Notes under the pieces: generated by a model
Told to the model about the DNA's origin: nothing
Seen by the model: only the letters and a program-made list of their open reading frames with translations
Database searches by the model: none
Shown: piece by piece, positions 44,802 to 54,195 of the stretch
Numbering within the stretch: position 1 is the first letter of the stretch
Layout of the letters: the number at the start of each line of letters is the position of its first letter
Assembly (NCBI GenBank): GCA_946902875.1
Contig: OX336349.1
Span: 7,339,891 to 7,403,890 of the forward strand
From: Nematopogon swammerdamellus
Taxonomy: Eukaryota > Arthropoda > Insecta > Lepidoptera > Adelidae
Length of the DNA: 64,000 bases
Direction of reading: 5' to 3'
Translations under genes and position numbers: made by a program

Positions 44802-46016
44802 ATGGATTTCAAAATTTCATATGGGACCTTGAGAAAGGATGAACTCCAGTACGAAGTCTTGATTCGTGGGGAGACACCTAAGGCCACCGTGGCGGAACTT
44901 AGAAAACAGGTCGCAGAAATTGTGAAATTCTATCCTGAGTCCGAATTGGAAGAAACCGACTTCACATTCGAAGAGGAACACTCGGTCCTGGTCGCTAAAA
45001 TAGAGGACGCTTACAAGACCGACTCTAACTCGCAAAGGTTCAAGGCTCTAGTATGTCACCTGCATCACCGGGCGAGAAGGATGGTTGCGTCTAACGATGA
45101 GGAGGTCGAGGCTTTGACAAAAATAAAAGGTCAGCTTAAAAAATTGGAGGACATGCTGGTACCTCCATCCAGTAGTAAACCAGACATACCTAAGTCACCA
45201 TCTTCCTCCGAATCGATCGTCACTGTAAACTGTGTGCATAACTTGAATGCTGAAGCTCTTAAAATTAAGTACGATGGTAAAAGCTGTGTACGCGCTTTTC
45301 TAGAAAGGGTAAAGGAAATAAGCGTGTCTAGGAATCTCTCGAATGCTAAACTTCTACAGATGGCACCGGAAATGTTCACTGGTCCAGCGCTACACTGGTA
45401 CCGGGGTAACCGTGACAGTTTTGGTGATTGGGAGCAACTCAAATCTACACTTTTGGATGAATTCGACGTCGTTGATTATGATTATAGGCTTTTGAGCGAA
45501 ATCCGCGCTAGAACACAAGGGAAAAATGAGACGATTGTCATCTATCTGGCAATCATGAACTCACTCTTCGGTAGGTTCACTAAGCCACTAACTGAAGAGG
45601 ATCGGCTAGAGATCCTACTACATAACATTAGGCCAGGCTACAACCTAATGTTAGCATTCAGCGACGTTAAAACAATAGATAAGCTCAAAGAGGTCTGTCG
45701 TAAGGTAGAGACAACTCAAGCTATGTCTGATGCATTCGCGGAACCTCTTGCTGGGAACAGCTCCTCTCTTGCTGCTGATCTAGCATATCAACAACAAACT
45801 GTAAAGGACGCTGCGCCGAAAGTGAAGGTAAGCTCTGTCAGCAAATCCGAGGCATCACCTAAAACGAGCAAATTTTATTGCATCCGATGCAAAACTGACG
45901 ACCACTCACTGAGGAACTGCCAGGCTCCGAGAAACGTTAAGTGTTTCGGGTGTGGTAAACCGGACGTTCGTCGACCAGATTGTCCCGATTGCAAGATTAA
46001 AAAACAAAAAAACTAA
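44802..46016 (+). CDS. Gypsy Gag polyprotein
   Basis: 404 residues. Gag forms the virus-like particle and packages the RNA. The N-terminal 120 residues are charged and helical with no known motif. Residues about 150-290 contain the Ty3/Gypsy capsid-like signature with ALHWYRGNRDSFGDWEQLK. A linker rich in Ala, Ser and Lys follows, then two zinc knuckles near the C-terminus: CIRCKTDDHSLRNC (a regular CX2CX4HX4C) and CFGCGKPDVRRPDC, where the His position is Val. The ATG at 44802 is about 680 bp behind the LTR and opens the only long frame. The stop codon at 46014-46016 follows directly on the slippery sequence used for pol expression. Confidence 0.9.
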   Translation: MDFKISYGTLRKDELQYEVLIRGETPKATVAELRKQVAEIVKFYPESELEETDFTFEEEHSVLVAKIEDAYKTDSNSQRFKALVCHLHHRARRMVASNDEEVEALTKIKGQLKKLEDMLVPPSSSKPDIPKSPSSSESIVTVNCVHNLNAEALKIKYDGKSCVRAFLERVKEISVSRNLSNAKLLQMAPEMFTGPALHWYRGNRDSFGDWEQLKSTLLDEFDVVDYDYRLLSEIRARTQGKNETIVIYLAIMNSLFGRFTKPLTEEDRLEILLHNIRPGYNLMLAFSDVKTIDKLKEVCRKVETTQAMSDAFAEPLAGNSSSLAADLAYQQQTVKDAAPKVKVSSVSKSEASPKTSKFYCIRCKTDDHSLRNCQAPRNVKCFGCGKPDVRRPDCPDCKIKKQKN

Positions 46017-46051
46017 AACCTGTCCACGGTAACGTGACCAAACCATGGACA
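46007..46051 (+). promoter_or_regulatory. -1 programmed ribosomal frameshift signal
   Basis: The heptamer A_AAA_AAC at 46007-46013 lies in the gag frame, immediately before the gag stop TAA (46014-46016). Seven bases further on, TGTCCA (46021-46026) pairs with TGGACA (46046-46051) around a 19-nt loop. Spacing and heptamer match classical -1 signals such as that of MMTV gag-pro. Pol lies exactly in the -1 frame and is open from this site through 49267. Confidence 0.85.
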
Positions 46052-49000
46052 TCAATCTCCACTTCTGGTCACTTTGATCCAGCCGATTGGAAAAATTGGT
46101 TGGATACTATCTCGACATTTTTCAAATCCTATCATCTTAGCTCAATTCTGTTCGACGATACTAACGACAGATTGAGACCTTATGTTACCGTTAAGACCAA
46201 CAATGATGTAAACATTTGTGGGCTTCTAGACTCTGGTAGTCCTATTTCCATTTTGGGTGACTATTCACACAAAATCCTAGAAGGAAAAGGATTTTCTGCT
46301 CACAACTCTAGTGGTGTTTACGTCAGATCGGCTAGCGGAGATAAACTAGACAGCATAGGCTGTATCTACTTAGATTTAGAATTTAATGATCTCTGTCGAA
46401 CTGACAGATTTCATATTATTCCTGGCATCAAGGACAAGGTAATCTTTGGACTTGATTTCTGGAATTCCTTTAAATTAGCGCCCGAGGTCTTGCAAAACGT
46501 AGTATGTTTGTGTGAAGACAACTTTCGCGATGTCTCGTCTATTGAATTCTGCAAGTCAAAGGAGCATCTAGCGAACTTCGATGACCTCACTAATGAACAA
46601 AAGCTTCTCGCAGACAAGGTAATCGAGCAATTCGAAAATATATCAGCGGAAAAGGCTGGACTAGGTCGCACCACACTGTGTGAACATAATATTGAGACAG
46701 TGGGCAACCCTATCAGGCGTAGGAATAATAGGCTAAGCCCAGTTAAGCTCAAAGCTTTGTTTAAGGAACTCGACAGAATGCTACAACTTGATGTTGTTGA
46801 ACCGAGTGAGAGTCCCTGGTGCTCTCCGGTTCTCTTAAGACAAAAGAAAGACGAATCTTGGAGGTTCTGTTTGGATAGCAGACAGCTGAACGCGGTAACG
46901 AAACGCGATTCATACAACTTACCTTACATCTCTTCTATTTTGGATAGCTTGAGGGAAGCTAAATTTCTCTCCAGCATAGATCTCAGTTCAGCTTTCTGGC
47001 AGATTCCTCTAGTAAAGGAAGCCAGAGAGAAAACAGCCTTCTATGTACCTAATAGAGGGTTGTATCATTTTAAAGTTCTTCCGTTTGGACTAACTAATGC
47101 CCCTGCTCGACAACAGCGTCTCATGGACTCCATATTCGGACCGGAGTTCGATGATAAAGTCTTTTGTTACCTGGACGACATAATCATCATTTCGAAGAGC
47201 TTCTCCGAACATCTTGAACTTCTGCTTAAGGTAAAGGAACGCTTAGAGAAAGCAAACCTAACCATCAATAGAGGAAAATCACAATTTTTCAGGAGAGAAC
47301 TCAAATACTTGGGACATGTTGTAGATGAGCATGGTCTGAGACCAGACCCAGAAAAGGTGAAGGCACTTCTAGAATACCCTCCACCAAAGAACAGAAAAGA
47401 ACTTAAACGTTTTCTTGGTGTTATCGGATATCACCGACGTTTTATCCCTAATTTCTCGACAATCGCAGCACCTCTTAATAAACTAACCTCTACAGCGAAA
47501 GGAACACCTCCATTCCAATGGTCAGATGAAGCTGACAAAGCTTTTGGTGAACTCATCTTGACTCTAGCTAACACACCTGTAATGTCGTGTCCGGATTATA
47601 CGAAACCTTTCGAAGTCCACACTGACGCCAGTGGGTATGGAATAGGTGCGATGCTCTGCCAAAATATCGACGGGGTTGAAAAGCCGGTTGCTTTTATGAG
47701 CAGATCATTAAACAAACATGAGCGCAACTACTCAGCAACCGAAAGGGAAGCACTTGGCGTGCTAGCAGCATTGGAACACTGGCGATGTTACATAGAGAAC
47801 GGCCAAACTACAAAAGTCTATACCGACCATTCAAGCTTGAGGTGGTTTCTCAATCTAGACAACCCAACTGGCAGACTAGCCAGATGGAGTGTAAGACTTG
47901 CGCCGTTTGACATCGAAATAATTCATAGAAAGGGTGCTCTTAACGTCGTACCAGACGCATTATCTCGAGCTGTACCAGTGTCTTCTATACAAAACAACAG
48001 AGACTCGGAACCAGATGATTGGTATGATAAAATTTATACTCAATGTCAGGATGATCCTCAATCATTCTCTAATTTCAAAGTGGAAGATGGTAAACTGTAT
48101 AGATATAGTAGGTCTAAATACGACCACAACAACGAGTTTGACTGGAAACTAGTTCTAAGGAAAGCACAGAGAAACTCGATCCTAGAGGAGTATCACTGTG
48201 AACCAACTGCTGGTCACTTTGGAATTTTCAAAACGTATAAAAGAATCTCATTGTTATATTACTGGCCAAAAATGTACTTAGACGTCATTAAATTGGTTAA
48301 GGAATGCGAAACTTGTCAAGCTTATAAACACTCAAGAAGAGCGCCTTTAGGACTGATGGGAAATCCTAAAATATGTGATAGACCCTTCCAGTCATTATCC
48401 ATAGATCTTGTAGGTCCGCTTCCCAGATCTGTAAACGGACATTGTTACATTTTAGTAGTAACATGCTGTTTTACTAAATATTGTTTGATATTTCCTCTGC
48501 GTAAAGCTATAGCGCCGTCTATAATAAAACACCTGGAAAACAATGTATTCCTAGTACATGGTGTTCCGCGAACCATAATAATGGATAACGGTACACAATT
48601 CACTAGTCGCGCAATGAAAACTTTTCTGGAGAATTATAAAGTTCCACAAATCCACTTTACGGCCAACTATTCGCCGCAAGTAAATACTGTAGAGCGTTAT
48701 AATCAAACGATTGAGACAGCGATATCTTCTTTCGTTGGTTCAGACCATAGACATTGGGACAAAAACCTGAACAAGATAAATTTCGCTATCAACAATTCAG
48801 TAAATGAAGCCACAGGTTTCACACCTGCCTTCTTAGTATTCGGAAGAGAACTTGTTCTAGATGGTTCACTCTACTCCAAATCTAAAGATGGAGATGTACA
48901 AGAAACTTTTGCTCCTAGAGACTTGTATAGTGAAAACATAGGTAACTTAGCACACATTTTCGACAAAGTACAGAAGAAACTTTACTTCGCACACGAAAAG

Positions 49001-49267
49001 AGCAAAAATAGGTATGATCTCAGACGTACTGAGTTCGAATTTGATATTGGTGACATATGTTGGAAGAAAACTTTCAAACAAAGCGATGCTACGGCTCACT
49101 TTGCAGCAAAGCTTGCTGCAAAATACGAGAAATGTAAAATAATTGGGAAATTTTCTCCTTTAATTTATGGACTTTCAGATTTGAAAGGTAAACGGTTCGC
49201 AGGTCGTTGGCATATTAAAGACCTGAAACCTGACACAACTGCAACTGCAGTACATTTTAGTACGTAG
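46010..49267 (+). CDS. Gypsy Pol polyprotein (protease, RT, RNase H, integrase)
   Basis: Expressed by -1 frameshift from gag; the frame is open from the slip site, and the GTG at 46034 need not be a start. Residues counted from 46034: protease about 60-90 with GLLDSGSPISIL (DSG in place of the commoner DTG); reverse transcriptase about 230-470 with DLSSAFWQIPL, FGLTNAPA and the catalytic YLDD near 377; RNase H about 520-640 with HTDASGYG and ATEREALGVLAALEHWR; integrase zinc finger about 720-762 (H..H..CETC) and the DDE core with IDLVGPLP, MDNGTQF and VERYNQTI. A GPF/Y-like C-terminal module ends in FAGRWHIKDLKPD. All catalytic residues are present and there is no stop or frameshift. No chromodomain seen. 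Confidence 0.95.
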   Translation, partial: KLKPVHGNVTKPWTSISTSGHFDPADWKNWLDTISTFFKSYHLSSILFDDTNDRLRPYVTVKTNNDVNICGLLDSGSPISILGDYSHKILEGKGFSAHNSSGVYVRSASGDKLDSIGCIYLDLEFNDLCRTDRFHIIPGIKDKVIFGLDFWNSFKLAPEVLQNVVCLCEDNFRDVSSIEFCKSKEHLANFDDLTNEQKLLADKVIEQFENISAEKAGLGRTTLCEHNIETVGNPIRRRNNRLSPVKLKALFKELDRMLQLDVVEPSESPWCSPVLLRQKKDESWRFCLDSRQLNAVTKRDSYNLPYISSILDSLREAKFLSSIDLSSAFWQIPLVKEAREKTAFYVPNRGLYHFKVLPFGLTNAPARQQRLMDSIFGPEFDDKVFCYLDDIIIISKSFSEHLELLLKVKERLEKANLTINRGKSQFFRRELKYLGHVVDEHGLRPDPEKVKALLEYPPPKNRKELKRFLGVIGYHRRFIPNFSTIAAPLNKLTSTAKGTPPFQWSDEADKAFGELILTLANTPVMSCPDYTKPFEVHTDASGYGIGAMLCQNIDGVEKPVAFMSRSLNKHERNYSATEREALGVLAALEHWRCYIENGQTTKVYTDHSSLRWFLNLDNPTGRLARWSVRLAPFDIEIIHRKGALNVVPDALSRAVPVSSIQNNRDSEPDDWYDKIYTQCQDDPQSFSNFKVEDGKLYRYSRSKYDHNNEFDWKLVLRKAQRNSILEEYHCEPTAGHFGIFKTYKRISLLYYWPKMYLDVIKLVKECETCQAYKHSRRAPLGLMGNPKICDRPFQSLSIDLVGPLPRSVNGHCYILVVTCCFTKYCLIFPLRKAIAPSIIKHLENNVFLVHGVPRTIIMDNGTQFTSRAMKTFLENYKVPQIHFTANYSPQVNTVERYNQTIETAISSFVGSDHRHWDKNLNKINFAINNSVNEATGFTPAFLVFGRELVLDGSLYSKSKDGDVQETFAPRDLYSENIGNLAHIFDKVQKKLYFAHEKSKNRYDLRRTEFEFDIGDICWKKTFKQSDATAHFAAKLAAKYEKCKIIGKFSPLIYGLSDLKGKRFAGRWHIKDLKPDTTATAVHFST

Positions 49268-49999
49268 GCATGTTATTATATTTACTGTTATTATACTAAC
49301 ACTATTATACATATTTTTTTAATAATACTGTCGGTGTAGTCAGAAGTTATTTTATTCTTATCACTCATCTACCTGTGCAATTCAGAAAACTTAATCTGGT
49401 CTTGCAACAAACCTAAATTAAAACTAGAAACACTTCCATCCAAGTCATATACTGAAAAAATCATACTAAATAGCTAACATTCAGGAACATGAAACCCTAG
49501 GACATTTAATACACAGCTATTCACCACGCATTAGGAATTCGAGCGGTAGCAACTCGTTAAATAAGCCTTCAGCTAAAACTTTGCATTGTTAGTAATGTTT
49601 TAAACATTGCTTGCACCCTAGATATGCAAAGGTCTGATCGTTGTACGTAGGTGCACTCTTGGTTCCGTACGATGCTGGAGTATGGAAATGGGAGGAACGC
49701 GGTCAGACAAAATTTCCTAATGTCGGGGATAATGAGCAGTATTAAGTGCCTAGTACTAGTGGGGTGGGAGCGTTCTGGTCATAATGATGGCCAACCGCAC
49801 CGTGTTGTAGGCCTCGTCAGTACATAAGCGACTGCGACGGCAGAATGGATGAGAAGTGTGAAAGAGAAGAACGAATGAGGAAGTATAGATGAGAGTATGA
49901 ATGGAGCACCACACAAACACCAAGTTTCTGAAGTTGCTGACGTGGGTGAGTCTTCGCACGTCACAGGATTGAATTTTAACGGGGTTTAAATTCAAACCC
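49268..49999 (+). other. Non-coding 3' region of the Gypsy element
   Basis: Between the pol stop and the purine tract. Minus-strand frames at 49756-50040 have no motif. An envelope gene would be expected here in errantivirus-type elements; none is present. Confidence 0.6.
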
Positions 50000-50013
50000 A
50001 AGCGGAGGGGTAT
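50000..50013 (+). other. Polypurine tract of the Gypsy element
   Basis: AAGCGGAGGGG lies directly before the 3' LTR, separated by TAT. It is the expected primer for plus-strand DNA synthesis. Confidence 0.75.
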
Positions 50014-51093
50014 TGTTACGGGGGAAAATCCGCCGTACAATGACTTTCGTCTACTGCTGTAAATTATTTAAAATAAGATTGTGTCTGGAGATTGTCAAAT
50101 TTGACATGCGCAAAGCGGACGACGGATGTCACTGACTTGAAAAACGAAGACGGACTTTATAAAGCTTCCGTAGAGAAATTGTAAATATAATTGCATCTAG
50201 GATGGATAATCTAGCGATATAAGTTCAAGCGGCATCTCAACCGTGTACTGAGGCGAACTAGCAATGGTGAGTGGGGTTTATTTTGGATAAACATTTTCTC
50301 TTTGTAAAAATATATGTAGGTACAATTTGTAATCCATGGCCTTAGGCGTGGATTAGAAGGCAAAGATTCTTATTCATTACAAAGCCTGCACATGTTTGTC
50401 AACAGTGGCTGTGTTGTGCATTGATACGCCGTAGGTTTTATGATAAAACTTGTATTACATCAAACCTGTGTTTGATCGACAGTTCGCGGTCAGGAGGCTG
50501 TGTGCCGATTCCTGTGAAGTCTGCCTTCACCTAGACACCAGTGCACAGCGTAAACCCGTGTCACTCGAGCCGTTCCCGGGGAGGCGTCTGTAGGATCTGG
50601 TGATGTCGCGGTCCACGTGTGCGGAGCCTCGACAAGACTGTCTTGAGGCTCACAGCTGAGTGACATCTGTTCCATTTTTACACGCTAGGACATTACTCGT
50701 TGTTACGTGTTATCGTCGTGGTGTGAGCCTAGGGTGCGACCCTGATTCGATTATCCGTTACCGGTTACCTGGTTATCTTTTACTTGTTTTACCTGGTTAT
50801 CAAAACCAAGGTAAAAATACCTGGTTATATTTTATGAAGTTCTGTAACTAGTTCTCTTGTCTCTCTTGTTCTTCTTGTTACCTGGTTATAATGCCTGATT
50901 AGTTAGGAGTATTCTGATTTGTCTAGTTAATGGAAGCTTCTTAGGTATTTAGGTATTTTATAAGACCGCTCGAAATTACCACCGAACCTCGACCTTCTAG
51001 CTTTAATTAAAATAAAATAAATTACCATTGGTTAAATAAAATAGTTTTCATTCTGTGAATCTTTTATTCTATTTTTGAACCATGAAGGTAACA
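50014..51093 (+). repeat. 3' LTR of the Gypsy element
   Basis: Same 1080 bp as the 5' LTR at a constant offset of 6971 with no difference noticed, including the four TACCTGGTTAT copies. Followed by GAAC, the right copy of the target duplication. Confidence 0.95.
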
Positions 51094-51097
51094 GAAC

Positions 51098-51737
51098 TCT
51101 GAAGTGGTTACAAAATTCATAAGAATATAAAATGGTAATTTATCCAGCGTGTCGTGGTCGCATTAATTTTTGTATGCGTGGAAAGTGCCTGTGTAGACCA
51201 TTGATTTTATAGGGGGAAGGGTTATAAAATCAATGGTGTAGGTAGACAAACCTATTTAATTTTTTTTTTCAATTATCTTTTAATGTATTTCAACCGTATA
51301 GGTATATTTAATACCGTATAGGTATAATTAATTGTAGAACAATCTAGGCTCGACTATGAATAATAAACTCATTTAACGTTATTGGTATCTCAGATGAGTT
51401 AATAATATTATATTGTGTTAGCTCTGCGTTACGCTCATAAATTAAGTTCAAGTTAATTTTTCTTCGTTACCGACTTGGTTTGGTACAAATAGATAATTTG
51501 TCTGTGGGCCAGGAAGCATTTTAAATGCCAATTACTTGCTTGCTCTATTAGTCGAGGTTTATTGAATTTTTGTACTTTATTTCAAAATGAATTACTCTTC
51601 AAGGCTGTTAGCCATTTTATACAAAGATCAATACAATATGTCCTATATAGGTTAACTATTTACGATGCGGCTAAAACACAATATTGCATGTAAATTAACA
51701 CATTTTTAATTACTTTTACTGTACCGTGTGAAAGACT
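51098..51737. other. No gene recognised
   Basis: AT-rich sequence right of the Gypsy insertion; nothing identified. Confidence 0.4.
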
Positions 51738-51910
51738 AGCCACCTCTCACCTTGGCGCGGTCCTTCTACCGAGTCATGCAGCAGGGTCTTCATGCATTAC
51801 TGGCTGCTTGATGGTTTTCTTGTCCGAATACTTTGCTAAACGTGGTGGTCGGTATTGTACTGTAATTTATGAGAGTCCTTGCAGCACAACACCGATTGCT
51901 CTGCTAACTA
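51738..51910 (+). repeat. Family R copy
   Basis: GCCACCTCTCACCTTGGCGC, GGTCCTTCTACCGAGTCATG, TCCGAATACTTTGCTAAACG and AACACCGATTGCTCTGC. Opposite orientation to the 36385 copy. Confidence 0.75.
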
Positions 51911-51936
51911 TATCAATTCCGTTAACTATATCAACA

Positions 51937-52305
51937 CTAATAATAAATCTGTAATGTATGCTCATGGAGTAAGTTGCTTTGTTTTATGAGATACTGCGGT
52001 TGTAAACTCTACATATGTATGATACGAAAGCTAAATGGTCGATTTTTAGAAATCTTTTCTGTATAATGTTCCTCCTTAACTCTCCAACCGACCATCCGAA
52101 TTAGTTGAAACTTAGTTCAGGCACATTTAACTAAGCAAGACACAGGATAAGCTAAATACAATTCAGTTCCGGTTATGCTAAGATGTAGCTCTCATACAAA
52201 CCGATATGTTCCGCGCGCCGAAATAAAGGTACGGTAGCGGGCTTACATACTTTCATCTTTTTAAAAGCTGATTTCACGCGAGCAAAGCCGCGGGCAAAAG
52301 CTAGT
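51937..52305 (+). repeat. Family E repeat, copy 2
   Basis: Parallel to 34851-35218 over its whole length. Right end GAGCAAAGCCGCGGGCAAAA then GCTAGT. Non-coding. Confidence 0.75.
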
Positions 52306-52570
52306 ACATTATACAAACTTTCTACAGGAATTCATCTAGACTTCAAACAAAAATTAATTTTATCCTCAAAACAACTTCGGACAATTTTATTATTGTGTTT
52401 TGTCCATTAGTTTTGTACCAAGCTCCAATAGAGCTCCAGCGAAATGCAATGGCTGGAGCAAGATTGTCCAGCTCGTGAATCGCGATAGTTCCATATTTCT
52501 ATAAATAAAATAGATAAAAACCTTGGCGACAATTCGTGAGAATTCCGAACATTAAATGCTGCTTTTAGGA

Positions 52571-52756
52571 GACAATATTTTTTTTTTTTTTTTTTTTATC
52601 GATAGCGCGACATGTGGCATCGTTACACCTACAAGTAGGTGTCTAACGATGCCCATGGACATTCTGTGATGCACGGGGATTGCGAATGTCATGCCGGCCT
52701 GACAGGAGCCTTTTCACGCCCCTTTTGAAAAACCCCAGGCTGTACTTGGGAGGAAA
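52571..52756 (-). repeat. Family D repeat, copy 2
   Basis: A 20-nt T-run, then TAGCGCGACATGTGGCATCG and so on as in 34129-34306. The hairpin at 52618-52651 has a perfect inner stem ACACCTAC/GTAGGTGT and an outer stem CATCGTT/AACGATG. Confidence 0.75.
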
Positions 52757-53061
52757 TAGGAAATTTACAGTAATTTACTACAGTAGTCGTCGGCATCGCC
52801 TACTTTATACTGTGCATGCCCTGAAAATATCAAGCTAGCACGTACTTTTAAAATAAAATTATGTTAAAATATTACCATCTATTTATTTATAATGAAATCA
52901 AAAGCATTACATAAACTAACATTAAAGAAATAAAAAAACTAAGCAAATTACAGATTTCACTAACTATAACTAAAACGAGTATATACGTATACTAAATAAA
53001 ACAAAGGAAGAAATTAACTATACAAAAATATTATGTTTTCAGTGTACCTTCTAGTCTTCCA
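52757..53061. other. No gene recognised
   Basis: AT-rich spacer. Confidence 0.4.
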
Positions 53062-53132
53062 GTATGTGCGTGTGTGCGTGTGTGTGTGTGGGGGGGGGGG
53101 GGGGGGGGGTGCGTACGTGCGTGCGCGTAAAA
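53062..53132. repeat. (GT)n microsatellite with a G homopolymer
   Basis: TGTGCGTGTGTGTGTGTG followed by about 20 G and GTGCGTACGTGCGTGCGCG. Same architecture as 42550-42845. Confidence 0.9.
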
Positions 53133-53401
53133 ATATTCTTACCTAAACATCTGATTGCAATAGCTTACTATTCTTTTGAAGGGTAAAATACCTGGAAAAC
53201 TTCAAAAGGCGTGATGCCTCAACGTCATGCCTACTTTCCAATAGGCACGACAGAGAAAACGTTATTAAAAATTCCAAGTCAACTTCTAGTGTCCGATGCC
53301 AGATACGACTTTGGTTACGGTAGCAAGTTGACTGAACGCAGGAGATCAGGAGATTGCGTCATACCCACTAGAGAAGATACAACGGTTCGAAATTGAGAGG
53401 A

Positions 53402-53478
53402 AATACGTCATCGACCCGATGGCGAAATGGTAACGCGCTGCCGGAGTTCTAGGTTCGTATCCTGGTCGGGACGTATTT
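53402..53478 (+). repeat. tRNA-like sequence, probably SINE head or tRNA pseudogene
   Basis: CGACCCGATGGCGAAATGGT and GGTTCGTATCCTGGTCGGGA resemble a D-arm/A-box and a T-arm/B-box, with a partly paired acceptor. The space between them is too short for an anticodon arm, so it is not a functional tRNA gene. Confidence 0.45.
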
Positions 53479-54013
53479 TTTCTCTTCATTTTCGGCTTTG
53501 TATCAATCTAATGAAGAAACAGAGAAAACGTATTTCCACATGACATGGTTAATTAATTCCTCCTTCCACACCCACGATAACAAAACTAAGATAAATTAAT
53601 TTGCTACTTTAATTAATTAAATAAATAAACCGATGTTCTAAATACTGCATACTACTTAAGACGTACATTCATAACAAGCTATTACATATAAACTAATATA
53701 TTGGGACGGGTTTCGTCTAAAATTACACCGCTGCTCTAAAATTAAGAAGTCGCTCTGAAATTATACAGAAAGCGAGATTTAATGAATGGTTTTTGACTTC
53801 ATTATTATTTCTGTGTGTTCGCGATCGGAACGCTCATCGAAATTACTGTCATTATCGAAATTGTCATGGAAATAAATATTCATACTTAATCGAAATGTTT
53901 GTTTTCTCTTACGCAATATGTGCTCCTACATTCCTAGAATTTTTGTAAGAGGAGTTGTTACATTTGGAGTGTTACGAGTTTCCGAGAAATTTTAAATATC
54001 CAGCTAAAGGGTG
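53479..54013. other. No gene recognised
   Basis: AT-rich sequence, no domain or shared repeat. Confidence 0.4.
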
Positions 54014-54195
54014 ACAGGATAGCCACCTCTCACCTTGCCGCGGTCCTTCCACCGAGTCAGCAGCACGGGGGTCTTCGTGCCTTACTTGCTGCTTGATAGT
54101 TATCTTGTCCTAATACTTTGCTAAACGTGGCGGTCGGGGTTGCGCTTTAATTTACCGCAGTTCTTTCAACACAGCACGCGATTACTCTGCTTACC
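54014..54195 (+). repeat. Family R copy
   Basis: GATAGCCACCTCTCACCTTG, CGGTCCTTCCACCGAGTCAG, TACTTGCTGCTTGATAGTTA and GATTACTCTGCTTACCCCAA. Same orientation as 51738. Confidence 0.75.

Larger units (their letters stand above)
43043..51093 (+). mobile_element. Complete Ty3/Gypsy LTR retrotransposon, 8051 bp
   Basis: Two direct 1080-bp LTRs (43043-44122 and 50014-51093, offset exactly 6971) enclose a primer binding site, gag, pol in the -1 frame, a non-coding 3' stretch and a purine tract. Both LTRs start TGTTAC and end GTAACA. The 4-bp target duplication GAAC lies at 43039-43042 and 51094-51097. I saw no difference between the LTRs when reading them side by side, and both major frames are uninterrupted, so insertion was very recent and the element may be active. 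There is no env frame: the 750 bp between pol and the 3' LTR show no conserved coding. The Gypsy clade was not determined. Confidence 0.95.

Noticed and set aside
46411..46917. 168-codon minus-strand frame inside Gypsy pol
   Set aside because: Antisense shadow of the intact pol coding sequence.
49268..50013. Possible env gene between pol and the 3' LTR
   Set aside because: No signal peptide, membrane segment or long plus-strand frame is present.
51948..52304. Family E as a proven Helitron (TC...CTAG between A and T)
   Set aside because: Similarity between copies continues left of the proposed TC start, and the other copy ends CTTG, so the boundaries do not hold firmly.
53402..53478. tRNA gene
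   Set aside because: A- and B-box-like parts are present, but there is no room for an anticodon arm and the acceptor pairs imperfectly.
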